Below are positions 12,101-21,289 of a DNA stretch of 64,000 nt, in pieces. The translations under genes and the position numbers were made by a program. Numbering within the stretch: the first letter of the stretch is position 1; every line of letters starts with the position of its first letter. This DNA is from Trichopria drosophilae (taxonomy: Eukaryota; Arthropoda; Insecta; Hymenoptera; Diapriidae). Location: contig CM059585.1 of assembly GCA_030407085.1 (NCBI GenBank), positions 115,929,501-115,993,500 on the forward strand, in the 5' to 3' direction. Under the pieces are notes generated by a model, which saw only the letters and a program-made list of their open reading frames with translations, did no database searches and was not told the origin of the DNA.

Positions 12101-12942
12101 AGAACTGACGTTTTGGGAACATTTATTGTTTTTTTACAAACTTTTATTTCAAACAAATAGCTTAACTTGGGTCACCGAATAAAATACTATTAATTGTTTT
12201 AAAATAAAATTAAATATTAAAAAGATATCACAACACTTCATTCCTACTGACTGATGACAGCATACATTTTAATATCTTTAGATTTGTGATCCTGCAGACG
12301 AACAGACACAGTATGTCACCGAAGGTAGTAGAACAATTGGTTTTAGTTAAGGGAAGAAGTGAATTATTACTTGTTCTGTTGTGGTAAAACAATTAAATAT
12401 TGCTCAAAGTTAATCTAAGATATATAAAATACTTACAGTTTCTACAATAATTTGGATTAAGATACGCTTCTGTTAAAATTATCGGATGATTAACGGAACC
12501 TTCCGTGTCGATTCCAATGTGGCTGAATGTATAATCGAAGATGTGTTCTTGAACTTCGTAATGGGTTACGACATTTCTATCAAATTGTGTTTTCAACTGA
12601 AACCGTACAGCTTCAATATTTGTGATGTCGTTACCAACTTGAAGCTCACCGTCCTTCTTGCCTCGCTCTTTACGTGGCTTTGCTATAAGGTTTTTAAATA
12701 CTAATTGTGGTTGTTTCTCAGTTGCCCAGCCAACTCTGCAATTGTAGGAACCTAAAATATTAATTAACATTCACACATATTAGAAACATTAAATTACAGT
12801 GAAATATAATAAAATGTATAAAGATTGGAGGTTATGTACCATTGTCAATGATCAGAGGCGTTTGTTCGTTTCTGATTGCGTCCGAATAAGTGTGAACTAT
12901 GTCGGGAATTGCACGAATATCTTTTAATTCAAGAATCTCCAT
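3182..12942 (-). CDS. Arp5: Actin-related protein 5 (Arp5/ACTR5), INO80 complex subunit, 7 exons
   Basis: Arp5 is a nuclear actin-related protein that, with Ies6, forms a module of the INO80 nucleosome remodeller. Exons (minus strand): 12942-12840, 12751-12437, 5027-4747, 4686-4468, 4409-4108, 4058-3878, 3805-3182. All introns are GT-AG and the phases close to 2025 nt, 674 residues, slightly longer than human ACTR5. Recognisable segments are the phosphate-loop [13 protein letters not shown] (residues about 31-43), [121 protein letters not shown] (about 561-573) and [14 protein letters not shown]. The charged helical insertion typical of Arp5 lies in exons 4-6. Start: the ATG at 12942-12940 opens [19 protein letters not shown], the expected N-terminus. 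The 7.4-kb intron 2 is packed with retroelements, while the exons look intact. Confidence 0.96.
5028..5383. other. 3' end of Arp5 intron 2, nothing recognised
   Basis: AT-rich intron sequence next to the exon 3 acceptor (TACAG at 5032-5028 on the minus strand). No repeat end or frame is seen before the tandem repeat at 5384. Confidence 0.4.
5384..5536. repeat. Tandem repeat, about 2.4 copies of a 64-65-bp unit
   Basis: Successive units begin at 5384, 5448 and 5513 with AATGTGTTCTTGATGTTGAT and are nearly identical; the third is cut short. It sits at the 3' side of the minus-strand Jockey-like fragment and overlaps its last codons, so it is probably the LINE tail region that amplified locally. 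Confidence 0.85.
6027..7322 (+). mobile_element. 5'-truncated LINE insertion with a 15-bp target duplication
   Basis: The insertion is bounded by AATAGTTTTACACTT at 6012-6026 and again at 7323-7337, a perfect 15-bp target-site duplication. It interrupts the minus-strand Jockey-like frame exactly between the Ile and Ser codons of KTI/SFF. The 5' end is truncated inside the reverse transcriptase. The 3' end has a GA-rich codon run, about 120 bp of UTR and an AT-rich tail (AATAAATATCTAAAT). A perfect duplication and an open frame imply a fairly recent event. Confidence 0.93.
6028..7197 (+). CDS. LINE ORF2 C-terminal part (reverse transcriptase YADD box to zinc knuckle)
   Basis: A continuous frame of about 389 codons with no start of its own, because the element is 5' truncated. 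It opens with [20 protein letters not shown], which contains the YADD catalytic motif. Next come [26 protein letters not shown] and WSYGERKF, the palm and thumb blocks of LINE reverse transcriptases. A basic, glutamate/arginine-rich connection follows. Near the C-terminus is [18 protein letters not shown], a C-x2-C-x7-H-x4-C zinc knuckle. The composition (E/R/G-rich, purine-rich coding strand) contrasts with the AT-rich surroundings. I recognise this type from ant and wasp genomes; the exact clade is uncertain. It is not expected to be active because the N-terminal two thirds are missing. Confidence 0.9.
   Translation, partial: GRGGIRVGNDRIRSIEYADDIVLLGEEEEGLRDMIRGVKRYMEGKKLELSVEKSKVMVFKNKGGREKERFWWWGRERIEEVKEYKYLGYVVTRHGGEKEHVRERVRKARVAMGWVWSYGERKFKGDVRWRLKLFDSIVKGILFYGVEIWGYKEWKEVEGLQEKYLKWILGLKRVTPGYIVREELKRNKLRVEMGWRAGRFEEKLEKGGGGEFGLTCMLEKRKDERENNRSEWTRESVERGNYLWRGGMSEEALNEWERLRERDIEVDEQERGEKVRASRPCVSYERVSWVPTYVRICKRNEGKRLVKIARWRCGNEERGNRYWMEEDERKCRLCERERKNVEHLRNNCECVKEKGERGMDVLNEDGRGIEWMEMIELVRRERERVCVND
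7524..8093. other. Intronic AT-rich gap between two retroelements
   Basis: Lies inside Arp5 intron 2 between the Jockey-like fragment and the Penelope-like element. A 69-codon minus-strand frame (7603-7812) matches nothing I know. No repeat ends seen. Confidence 0.4.
8114..8154 (-). ncRNA. Degenerate hammerhead-like ribozyme motif of the PLE
   Basis: The minus strand reads GACTC, TTGAAGAG, GGACC-CGAGC-GGTCC, GAAAC, GTC, GAGTC. Stem I (GACTC/GAGTC) and stem II (GGACC/GGTCC) are perfect, and the GAAA box and GTC cleavage triplet are present. The CUGAUGA box is altered to UUGAAGA; the C3 change should weaken or abolish cleavage. PLE terminal repeats are known to carry hammerheads with tiny stem III, which fits the position. 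Confidence 0.65.
9208..9525. mobile_element. pogo-like MITE (318 bp) inserted in the PLE reverse transcriptase
   Basis: The ends are CAGTAGAACCCCGCTGGATT and, reverse complemented, CAGTATAACCCCGCTGGACT. TA lies on each side (9206-9207, 9526-9527). Removing the element and one TA rejoins the PLE frame precisely (GSPVSP, Ile, FANLVMD), so the duplication is real. The interior has several more copies of the 'CCAGCGGGGT' core and is GC-rich for this region. Confidence 0.92.
10431..11334. mobile_element. TTAA-targeting element (904 bp) with CCC...GGG ends
   Basis: The termini CCCTTAAATGCCACACG and the inverse are flanked by TTAA (10427-10430, 11335-11338). Subterminal motifs GACACACGGGG and paired GGGGTnTTCnnGACCCC repeats lie near both ends. 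Unit 1 of the surrounding duplication shows the empty site (TTATAACTAAAACTAATG), one base different from the rebuilt site. This proves a TTAA duplication. The interior is AT-rich without a transposase. Best described as a piggyBac-type non-autonomous element. Confidence 0.9.
11538..11822. mobile_element. pogo-like MITE in the second duplicate copy
   Basis: The left end is CAGTAGTACTCCCCTTATTT; the right end, reverse complemented, is AGTGGCCCTCCCATTGTATT. It is the same family as 792-978. Compared with unit 1 of the duplication, about 25 bp of flank are missing beside it, so the TA duplication is not clean here. Confidence 0.7.
11906..12436. other. 5' end of Arp5 intron 2
   Basis: AT-rich intron sequence, with a G9-10 homopolymer near 11981 and another AAAGAACTGACG echo near 12101. 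The Arp5 exon 2 donor (GTAAGT, minus strand) is at its right edge. Nothing else recognised. Confidence 0.45.
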
Positions 12943-13480
12943 TTTTTATGAAATTTTAAAAGTAAAAGTCAGCTGTTCAACATAAAATTATTGTAAACAT
13001 TAGGTGTTGCCGCTACGTTTTAAACTGCTATTAGTAAAGTCGTCCATTGTTAGATGGCACTAGTTGGAAACTATTCTATTTTATAATAGTTATCGACATT
13101 AATTAGTTTATCAAAATAATACATACAATTTAATTTAAACTAACTGTGTAAAACTAATATTTAAATAAAAACTGTTTTAGAGTTCCTTAAATTTCAACAT
13201 TGCACATTTATCGACTGATCATATTGAACATTTATCGACTGGGCAGATTCGTAATACCAGTCGGTAACTGATATAAACTTTTATATGTACACAAGGTATT
13301 GAAGTTACCGACTGTTAATAATACGAAAATAAAATATTACCAAGTGTTGCGTGATCCCAACAGATAGCGTCGTTAAAAGTTACTAAAAGTAACGTTTCGT
13401 TTTTTTCCAAATATTTAGTACTTTTAAAATGTTATTTTTTTAATACCATAATGTGTAATACGTTTCTCACTTAAAACTTC
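12943..13480. other. Upstream region of Arp5
   Basis: About 540 bp between the Arp5 start codon and the next PLE copy. The promoter and 5' UTR should lie here, but I see no clear TATA or initiator. A short echo (ATTTATCGACTG) recurs near 13207 and 13228. Confidence 0.4.
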
Positions 13481-15362
13481 CATGAATTTACGAACGTTGA
13501 AGGATAAATCATGTAATATTTGCTTTTCATGGACTAATTGATAGAGCTATTATGTTATCACATACCAAATTCCGAGAAAATAATATTAACATAGTTAAAC
13601 GGATTCTAAGAGAAAACAATTATAATGAAGATATCAGCAAAGATTGTCTTAAGAAGAGGATTCATAAAACATATAACTCTACATCCTTAATAAAAATAAA
13701 CCTAAGTACAACAAAACAACCAGTATACCATACATCAAAGGTGCTTCTGAAAAAATCAGATATAATATGAAAGACAAAAATATCAGAAATGTTTTCAAAC
13801 CTTTCAACACGAATATTGGAGGAATAAAACCGTATAAGGATAAACTAGACAATATGAAGCAAAGCTGCATTGTTTATTTAATCAAATGCTCTAATTGCAA
13901 CTCTGTTTACATGGGACAAACGGGAAGATTACTAAAAGATAGGATCCTAGAACATAAAAATAACATTAAATGATTCACAATTAACAGGATTAAGTTTACA
14001 TAGAATCAATACTGGACACAATTTTGACTTTAACAATACACAAATTTTAGCTATTGAAAGAAACACAAATAAAAGAAAACATTTAGAAAACTTTTTTATT
14101 AAACAATATAATAATACTGTAAATATTAGATTTGAAATTTCTCAATTACCTGAATTGTATCTTCCGTTACTGCATATGTAAATTTTAAAATCTGTGGTCG
14201 GTTATATATATATATATATACGTGTCTTTATATGTAATTCTACTCATCGTTGTATATGTTTATTTGTAAAAAAATTACATTGACAATATATTTAATATTT
14301 CAGTTGCAAATAAGAACTCAGACAACTCAGTTCTAAATTTCAATTTTCAAGCAACAATTTTCAACTTTTTATTCGTTTGTTTTTAAATGTTCACTATTGG
14401 ATTTAATTTGAAGTTGTTACATAATTTTTAGGTAAGAAACATACTTTTTATTTTTTGTCAATGTTTGTCTTCTCGTTATAAGTGTATAAATAATATTTTT
14501 AATTGTTTTTTTATTTACAATTATTACTTATTTTTTTCATATTTTTTGTTTTTGTATAATTTATTTTATAATGTCACCTAATGTTTTGTTAATGTAAATA
14601 AATTTTTTTTTTGTATTATTTTACAGAATAAATTTCTGATGAGGGCTACGAAAAGCTAGCCGAAACGTAATTTTTGAAGTTTTTTGTTTATTTATTTCCA
14701 TTTTCCGTGATGATGACAAAGAAATACATGTTTTATTGAAAATATTTATTTAAAATATATCGGAAAAAGAAGCTTTATGAACAGTGTTTTTTACACAATT
14801 TTTAATTATTTAGATTTTGGTTTAAAATGAATATATAAATAAAGAAAATATTGTTTAGATGATTTAATCAGTGCCTAAACAACGAAAAACGTAAAAAATA
14901 TTTTTTTTTAGGAATTCAGGATGTTACCTGACTTAAATTCTTCCCTTATTGATGAATAGATATAAAAAGATGTAATATCGAATTTTTCTGCGCATATTTA
15001 TTTCGCGGAAAGTACTTTTATCCTAAAAATGTATGCTCGCTTTTAGGTTAAGAGAGAGTACTTAGTACGAGTACATTATCAGGCCGTTTTTACTTTACCT
15101 GACAACAATCACTTTACTCTTTAAATGATAGTCTTAAAACGACGATATCGGTTCATTTTTATCAAAATTAAATGCGCGGAAAACACTTTATTACCTTATA
15201 AAAGTAAATTTCCTTATAATATAATATCAATATTTCGTTATTCCTGCGTTACCTGACAATTAATGTTATATTATTCGAAATACTTTGCAAAAATCTATTC
15301 CTGGTACTTTTTCGGGGCCTTTGCGGAAAATGGTTTTAATCCATTTTGAAAATGATTGTCAG
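13481..15362 (+). pseudogene. Penelope-like element 3' half, left copy of an inverted pair
   Basis: The plus strand gives HGLIDRAIMLSHTKF (post-RT linker, about 13529), then a frameshift near 13745. After it come FKPFNTNIGGIKPYKDKL and VYLIKCSNCNSVYMGQTGRL, the GIY-YIG-type core. A stop near 13972 precedes the continuing GLSLHRINTGHNFDF and RKHLENFFIKQYNNTVNIRF, ending at the TAA at 14179-14181. The 3' region holds a hammerhead motif and continues to 15362. The reverse transcriptase is absent. From about 13988 to 15362 it is matched by the inverted copy at 17692-19103. Confidence 0.85.
14636..14670 (+). ncRNA. Hammerhead ribozyme motif of the left PLE copy
   Basis: CTGATGAG at 14636, stem II GGCTA/TAGCC closed by a CGAAAAGC loop, then GAAAC and GTA. 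The conserved CUGAUGA and GAAA boxes are intact and the NUH triplet (GUA) is permissible. Stem I (AAATTT against ATTTTT) is weak and AT-only. Self-cleavage is plausible but unproven. Confidence 0.75.
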
Positions 15363-15998
15363 TCCCGCCAATTTTAGAGAATTTATACATTGGGTAATTG
15401 TCTATCCATCTAACAGCAGGAGGAATGATTCTTTGTGAACTCAGTTAACTTTAATTTTATTAAGAATTATCTACTAATAAAATTTCGTATTTTTATGAAC
15501 GTCGTATAAGTAAATAGGGGAAAAATTAAAAATTGTGTATTTAGCTTCTATTATGAACGGAAAAAAGGACTTGGTTACGACAAGCAACTCTAAATTTTGT
15601 ATATATATTTATTGTATATTTTTTTTGTTCGTGAAACTATTTAATTGAATGGTGCAGTCAATATAATAAATTATACTTGGTTATTGCGTCTGCCATCTGC
15701 AGATAGTTCGTGTATTTCGCTTATTAGAAAAAAATGGTTCGTGCAATGAACTGAATTAGTTGGACTAACCAATATAATTACGTAAAAACCACATAAAATC
15801 GAAGAAGGCTTTTACGAATACGCACATGCTAGAGAATAAACTTTTGAATTCAACCAACTAAAAGAAGTCATCCTAGTCAATATTTTTATTTATTTATATA
15901 ATATGTATAAAACTTTAGGTAGACAATTAGACGTTTTGATGGTTAGACAATTACAAATATAAAAGTTCTTTAAAATATGCGGGATTTTCATATAACCT
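15363..15998. other. Single-copy spacer between the left PLE arm and the central element
   Basis: AT-rich sequence not mirrored on the right side; the right PLE arm abuts the central element within about 6 bp. No open frame. The asymmetry suggests deletion or stepwise assembly. Confidence 0.4.
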
Positions 15999-16204
15999 CC
16001 CTACTGAAAATTGTCATATGATATATCATGTGACATGTCATATGAGAATTTGTCTTATGACATCATATGACGCATCATAAGACATATGAATTGACTTTAG
16101 ATTTTATATCAAATTTCAGAACACAATTTTCTAGTCTAAATGTGACAACAATTTTGTTCATGACCCACTTATCTCGATTGTCAGCTGTGTATCATGTCCA
16201 TGTG

Positions 16205-17094
16205 GGGTGCTAGTCGAAAAACCGACAAATCAAAACGCCGACAGGTCAAAAAACCGACAGTCAAAATACCGACATTCAAAAAGCTGACAGGCAAAAAACC
16301 GACACTTCAAAATGCCGACAGTAAAAGAACTCGAATTGTCATAATACCGACAGTCAAAAAACCGACAGTGAAAAATCCGACATTTCAAAAACCGACAGAC
16401 AAGCAGCGATACGTAAAAAAGCCGATAGTAGAAAAACCGAATGACATAATACCGATATTCAAAAAACCGACAAGCAAAAAATCGACATTTGAAAAACTGA
16501 AATGTCATGATACCGACATTCAAATAACTGACATTTTAAAGAGCTGACTCCCAAAAAGCCGACAATCGAAAAGCCGACAGTAAAAAAACTGACACTTCAA
16601 AAATTGACTACCCGACTAATCGATGTGTCTATTTTTTTATGTGTCGGCTTTTTGGCAGTCTATTCTTCAAAGTGTCGGTTATGTGACTGTTGGTATTATG
16701 ACAATTCGGTTTTTCTACCGTTGGTTTTTTGTCTTTCGGCTTTTTGACGTGTCGGCTGCTTGTCTATCGGCATTTGAAGTATCGACTGTTTGCCTGTCGG
16801 CTTTTTGAATATCGATATTTTGTCTGTCGGTTTTTTGACCTGTCGACTTTTTGATTTGTCGACTTTTTGATTTGTCGGTTTTTCGACCTACACCCGGTTT
16901 TTCTACTATCGGCTTTTTTAAGTATGGCTGCTTGTCTGTCGGCTCTTTGCCAGTCGGTTTTTTGACTGTCGGTATTATGACAATTCGGGTTTTTTTACTG
17001 TCGGCATTTTGAAGTGTCGGTTTTTTGCCTGTCGGCTTTTTGAATATGAGTATTTTGACTGTCGGTTTTTTTGTCGGTTTTTCGACCCGCACCC
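16205..17094. mobile_element. Foldback element built from degenerate CCGACA arrays, 9-bp target duplication
   Basis: It is flanked by GTCCATGTG at 16196-16204 and again at 17095-17103. The ends are GGGTGCTAGTCGAAAAACC and the inverse of GGGTGCGGGTCGAAAAACC. The interior is a run of 13-17-bp units of the form AAAAnCCGACAnTC, forward up to about 16620 and inverted from about 16640 on. Predicted frames (117-125 codons, KPT/KKPT-rich) simply translate the array and are not genes. The 9-bp duplication is typical of Mutator-like (MULE) transposition; that link is inference. Confidence 0.82.
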
Positions 17095-17413
17095 GTCCAT
17101 GTGTATATCATATGACAAATCATGTGACATATCATATGACATATTATATGGCATCATATGACATATCATATAACATCAAATGACATATCACATGAGAAAT
17201 CATATGACATATCATATGGGAGATCATATAACATATCATATGACTTTTTAATTTTTTAAAGAAAGTACAGAATCGCGTTTCAGAGTTTGAGAATTTCCGG
17301 GAAGGAGAAGAAGTCGGATACGAAACAAATAAAGGTGGTTGGCTGTTTATTGCCTGTTGAATATTTATATCCGATTATAGAAACAAATAAATGCACTTCA
17401 TATGTCATATGAA

Positions 17414-17625
17414 GGTGTGGGTCGAAAACCCGACAAATCAAAAAGCCGACAAGTCCAAAACCGACAGTCAAAAAACCGACACATAAAAATTAGACACATC
17501 GACAAGAAGACAGTCATCTTTGAAGTGTCGTTTTTTTAACTGTCGGCTTTTCGATTGTCGTTTTTTTGACTGTCGGGTTTTTGACTTGTCGGCTTTTTAA
17601 TTTGTCGGTTTTTCGACCCGCACCC
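17414..17625. mobile_element. Short (212 bp) member of the CCGACA foldback family
   Basis: The ends are GGTGTGGGTCGAAAACCCG and the inverse of GGGTGCGGGTCGAAAAACC, with the same CCGACA units in two opposed arms. The flanks TCATATGAA (17405-17413) and TCATATGAT (17626-17634) match at 8 of 9 positions. It gives independent support for the family and for a 9-bp duplication. Confidence 0.78.
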
Positions 17626-17691
17626 TCATATGATATGTCATAAGATGTCATAAGACAAATTCTCATATGACAATTTTCAGTAGGGCTACCA

Positions 17692-19103
17692 TGACAATCA
17701 TTTTCAAAATGGATTAAAACCATTTTCCGCAAATTCTACAGGCCCCGAAAAAGTACCAGGAATAGATTTTTGCAAAGTATTTCAAATAATACAGCATTAA
17801 TTGTCAGGTAACGCAGGAATAACAAAATATTGATATTATATTATAAGGAAATTTACCTTTATAAGGTAATAAAGTGTTTTCCGCCCATTTAATTTTGATA
17901 AAAATGAACCGATATCGTCGTTTTAAGACTATCATTTAAAGAGTAAAGTGATTGTTGTCAGGTAAAGTAAAAACGGCCTGATAATGTACTCGTACTAAGT
18001 ACTCTCTCTTAACCTAAAAGCGAGCATACATTTTTAGGATAAAAGTACTTTCCGCGAAATAAATATGCGCAGAAAAATTCGATATTACATCTTTTTATAT
18101 CTATTCATCAATAAGGGAAGAATTTAAGTCAGGTAACATCCTGAATTCCTAAAAAAAAATATTTTTTACGTTTTTCGTTGTTTAGGCACTGATTAAATCA
18201 TCTAAACAATATTTTCTTTATTTATATATTCATTTTAAACCAAAATCTAAATAATTAAAAATTGTGTAAAAAACACTGTTCATAAAGCTTCTTTTTCCGA
18301 TATATTTTAAATAAATATTTTCAATAAAACATGTATTTCTTTGTCATCATCACGGAAAATGGAAATAAATAAACAAAAAACTTCAAAAATTACGTTTCGG
18401 CTAGCTTTTCGTAGCCCTCATCAGAAATTTATTCTGTAAAATAATACAAAAAAAAAATTTATTTACATTAACAAAACATAATATTAAAAAAAATTATACA
18501 TCAAAAAATATTAGGTGACATTATAAAATAAATTATACAAAAACAAAAAATATGAAAAAAATAAGTAATAATTGTAAATAAAAAAACAATTAAAAATATT
18601 ATTTATACACTTATAACGAGAAGACAAACATTGACAAAAAATAAAAAGTATGTTTCTTACCTAAAAATTATGTAACAACTTCAAATTAAATCCAATAGTG
18701 AACATTTAAAAACAAACGAATAAAAAGTTGAAAATTGTTGCTTGAAAATTGAAATTTAGAACTGAGTTGTCTGAGTTCTTATTTGCAACTGAAATATTAA
18801 ATATATTGTCAATGTAATTTTTTTACAAATAAACATATACAACGATGAGTAGAATTACATATAAAGACACATATATATACATATAGGAAACGACCACAGA
18901 TTTTAAAATTTACATATGCAGTAACGGAAGATACAATTCAGGTAATTGAGAAATTTCAAATCTAATATTTACAGTATTATTATATTGTTTAATAAAAAAG
19001 TTTTCTAAATGTTTTCTTTTATTTGTGTTTCTTTCAATAGCTAAAATTTGTGTATTGTTAAAGTCAAAATTGTGTCCAGTATTGATTCTATGTAAACTTA
19101 ATC
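17692..19103 (-). pseudogene. Penelope-like element 3' half, right copy of the inverted pair
   Basis: Near-exact reverse complement of about 13988-15362, including the end of the GIY-YIG reading frame (about 19103-18917) and the hammerhead. Small indels distinguish the arms, for example the TATATA run near 14205 against the interrupted one near 18880. The coding part stops abruptly at 19103, where a direct repeat of downstream PLE sequence begins. Confidence 0.85.
18391..18424 (-). ncRNA. Hammerhead ribozyme motif of the right PLE copy
   Basis: Minus strand CTGATGAG, stem II GGCTA/TAGCC, GAAAC, GTA: identical core to the motif at 14636. It is not an independent observation, because the two arms are copies. 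Confidence 0.75.
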
Positions 19104-19220
19104 CTGAATTCCTAAAAAAAAATATTTTTTACTTTTTTCGTTGTTTAGGCACTTATCATCTAAACAATATTTTCTTCATTCATATATTCATTTTAAACCT
19201 AAATCTAAATAACTTCTGTA
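19104..19220 (-). repeat. Partial direct repeat of PLE 3' sequence
   Basis: This segment (CCTGAATTCCTAAAAAAAAA onward) repeats 18142-18260 in the same orientation, with an internal deletion. On the minus strand PLE tail sequence therefore precedes the truncated GIY-YIG fragment, a head-to-tail arrangement typical of PLE insertions with partial tandem copies. Confidence 0.75.
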
Positions 19221-20300
19221 AAAAAAAATTTCGTTCAAAGAACGTTCCAAACTTCAACGACATGTAGATTACCGGTAACGTACGTCGAAAACGTCGAGAA
19301 CTGGTAGAATACTAAAGTATGTTCGAAAACATAACCTATATATTGAAAGATTTGTTTTATGAATTTGATAAAATATATACAGTCTGTAGTTCTTTAAAAA
19401 ACATAAAAAAGGACAAAAACCGAATTTCAGTCAACACATTTTTCTTGAAAAAAAAAATATTTTAAAATTTTGTTAGAATTCAAGATGAATCAAATCTTTT
19501 CAATCATATCTTTTTAAGCAATGAAAATTGTTTTCAATACAATAATACAATTGCGAACAAATTTTTTCTCGAAACTACATTTGTTCACAAATAATGTTTG
19601 CACATGTGTTGAACAATATCTTTTGATATAAGTACGTGTAAAGTATGCGCAAAAAATTAAAAAAATTTTATATTATTATACAGCAAAGAATATTGTGTGA
19701 TATTTGTGATGTAAATAATACCATAATTATAAAAGATTTCATAATATTATGTATGGGTGATTCTCCAAAAACGGGTAATATTGCATGTAATCGTTCAATA
19801 AACTCACAATGCGAAGTTCGATAATTATAAAAAAAATGTTTTACATACTTTCAAAATGTAATTTTTAGTCCCATTGACGTTTTAACCGCTATTTTCAATT
19901 TAGTTTTCGTAAGATGCTTTAAACAACGAAAAAGTAAGCTCACGTGGCTGTAATTATATGTAAATTTTGTTTTTTACCATTATAGAGGTATACGATTAAT
20001 AAATATTGCATTTCTAAGTGGTGTACACATTCCAAAGTATTAACTATTGATACTAATAGTGGCATTGCTAGTTATGTCTGCTAGTTACTAGTACCTATCA
20101 GAAGGCAATAGTAATTTATAGTGCCAAAAGTGGTTAAATATTATATGTAATATTCGACAGTACGAGAGTTATTACGAAATCTACCACCAGATGCTCTCAC
20201 GGATCGCGCACGTATTTTTTCTTCCCATTATAAAAATGGTATTCTTTTATAATATAAAAAGTCGACGGGTACGATTAGATCACATATTATTTAAGTCATC
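19221..20300. other. AT-rich intergenic stretch, nothing recognised
   Basis: Between the PLE cluster and the next repeat block. No frame over about 60 codons, no RNA gene, no clear repeat termini. Confidence 0.4.
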
Positions 20301-20304
20301 TTTA

Positions 20305-20490
20305 CAAAATTGGTCAGTAATATTGGATCCGCCATTTGTAATTTCGATAATCTGATGTTAGATTTGGAATCAGCAACGCCGAAAACTCCGAGTACTGATT
20401 TTCAGGTAAATCGGGGCACTTTTACAAAATTGATCCGTCATATTGGATTCGCCATATTCAATTTCCGAAAACTGACACTGTTTAGTCCGG
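20305..20490. repeat. Degenerate 'GGATCCGCCAT / AATCAGC' repeat, two units
   Basis: Two tandem diverged units: ATATTGGATCCGCCATTTG then TCTGATGTTAGATTTGGAAT near 20320-20370, and ATATTGGATTCGCCATATTC near 20440. The same motif recurs at 21660-21700, 28600-29060, 30510-30540, 38850-38900, 39270-39310, 46900-47340 and 52440-52630. Confidence 0.55.
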
Positions 20491-20671
20491 GATAATTCAG
20501 GCGCAAGAGGGGAACAATAACAACATTGCTACACATTGTATTAACTCTTCTTTTCCGTTTTAAGCAGTTCCTTAAGTAAAAGGTTTTTTCATTGGTATAT
20601 TTCTTTTTTTTTGGAATACGGAAGTGTTGATTTACTAGCTAATTAAATAAAAACCCATAAAGATTATGTAT

Positions 20672-20711
20672 TTACGTTTCGACCTATAATTTTGGATCTC
20701 TTCAGAATTTA
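20672..20711 (-). ncRNA. Solo hammerhead-like motif (PLE remnant)
   Basis: The minus strand reads CTGAAGAG, an imperfect stem II (GATCC...AGGTC), GAAAC, GTA. The only core change is U7 to A, a position that tolerates substitution. No PLE coding sequence adjoins it, so it is probably a solo terminal-repeat remnant. Confidence 0.5.
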
Positions 20712-21289
20712 TTTTAGTCTAAAAAATTATATGTAATAATAAATAATAAATAACAAAATGGTATAAGTTGTACGAAGAAATGTAAAATGGTACAGAAGTT
20801 TATCTAATGAAATAATGAACAAATGAACTTTTTTTTTTATTTATGAATTGTGTCAGAAAAAAGGAACATTTTGATCTTTTATTCTCATTTTGAAGGTTTA
20901 ACAAAATTTTTTAAAATTAAATAAATATTTTTGTTTAATAAAAAAGAATAAAATTGTAAGTAACATTTTTGGAGATTGTGAATATAAAGAATTATTATAT
21001 TATTTACCCATCAAATTTTGTTTTAATAAAAAACTGATTTTTCATTTATATTAAGTATAACTTTTTCTAAACAATTTTTTTTTATAATGTATAAACCATT
21101 ACGACAGTTATTAGTGAAATGGAGTAAAATATGTTGATAATTTTTGTTCTTACCTTGTTTTAAATGTGAATCGTAGTGGATCGTGGACTATGGAGTAAAA
21201 ACTATTGAGATGTATTTGATGTAAAAAATAATTAAAAGTATAAGTATAAAATATTGCTACACGGTTCAATACAAAGTAAACAATGAACT
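20712..21289. other. AT-rich stretch, nothing recognised
   Basis: Poly-A/T-rich sequence without frames or recognisable repeat ends. Confidence 0.35.

Larger units (their letters stand above)
15999..17685. mobile_element. 1.7-kb terminal-inverted-repeat element with CATATGAC arrays
   Basis: The ends are CCCTACTGAAAATTGTCAT and its exact inverse. Just inside lie degenerate arrays of CATATGACATAT-like units (about 16015-16090, 17105-17250, 17626-17670). Two foldback elements (16205-17094, 17414-17625) are nested within. No transposase and no convincing target duplication are seen. The unique stretch 17255-17400 has no recognisable gene. Confidence 0.7.

Noticed and set aside
16194..17092. KPT/KKPT-rich open frames of 97-125 codons on both strands
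   Set aside because: They are translations of the CCGACA array in several frames and both orientations; no start context, no homology.
15995..17700. CRISPR-like array of regularly spaced repeats
   Set aside because: Units are degenerate, contiguous and in opposed orientations without unique spacers, in a eukaryotic genome.
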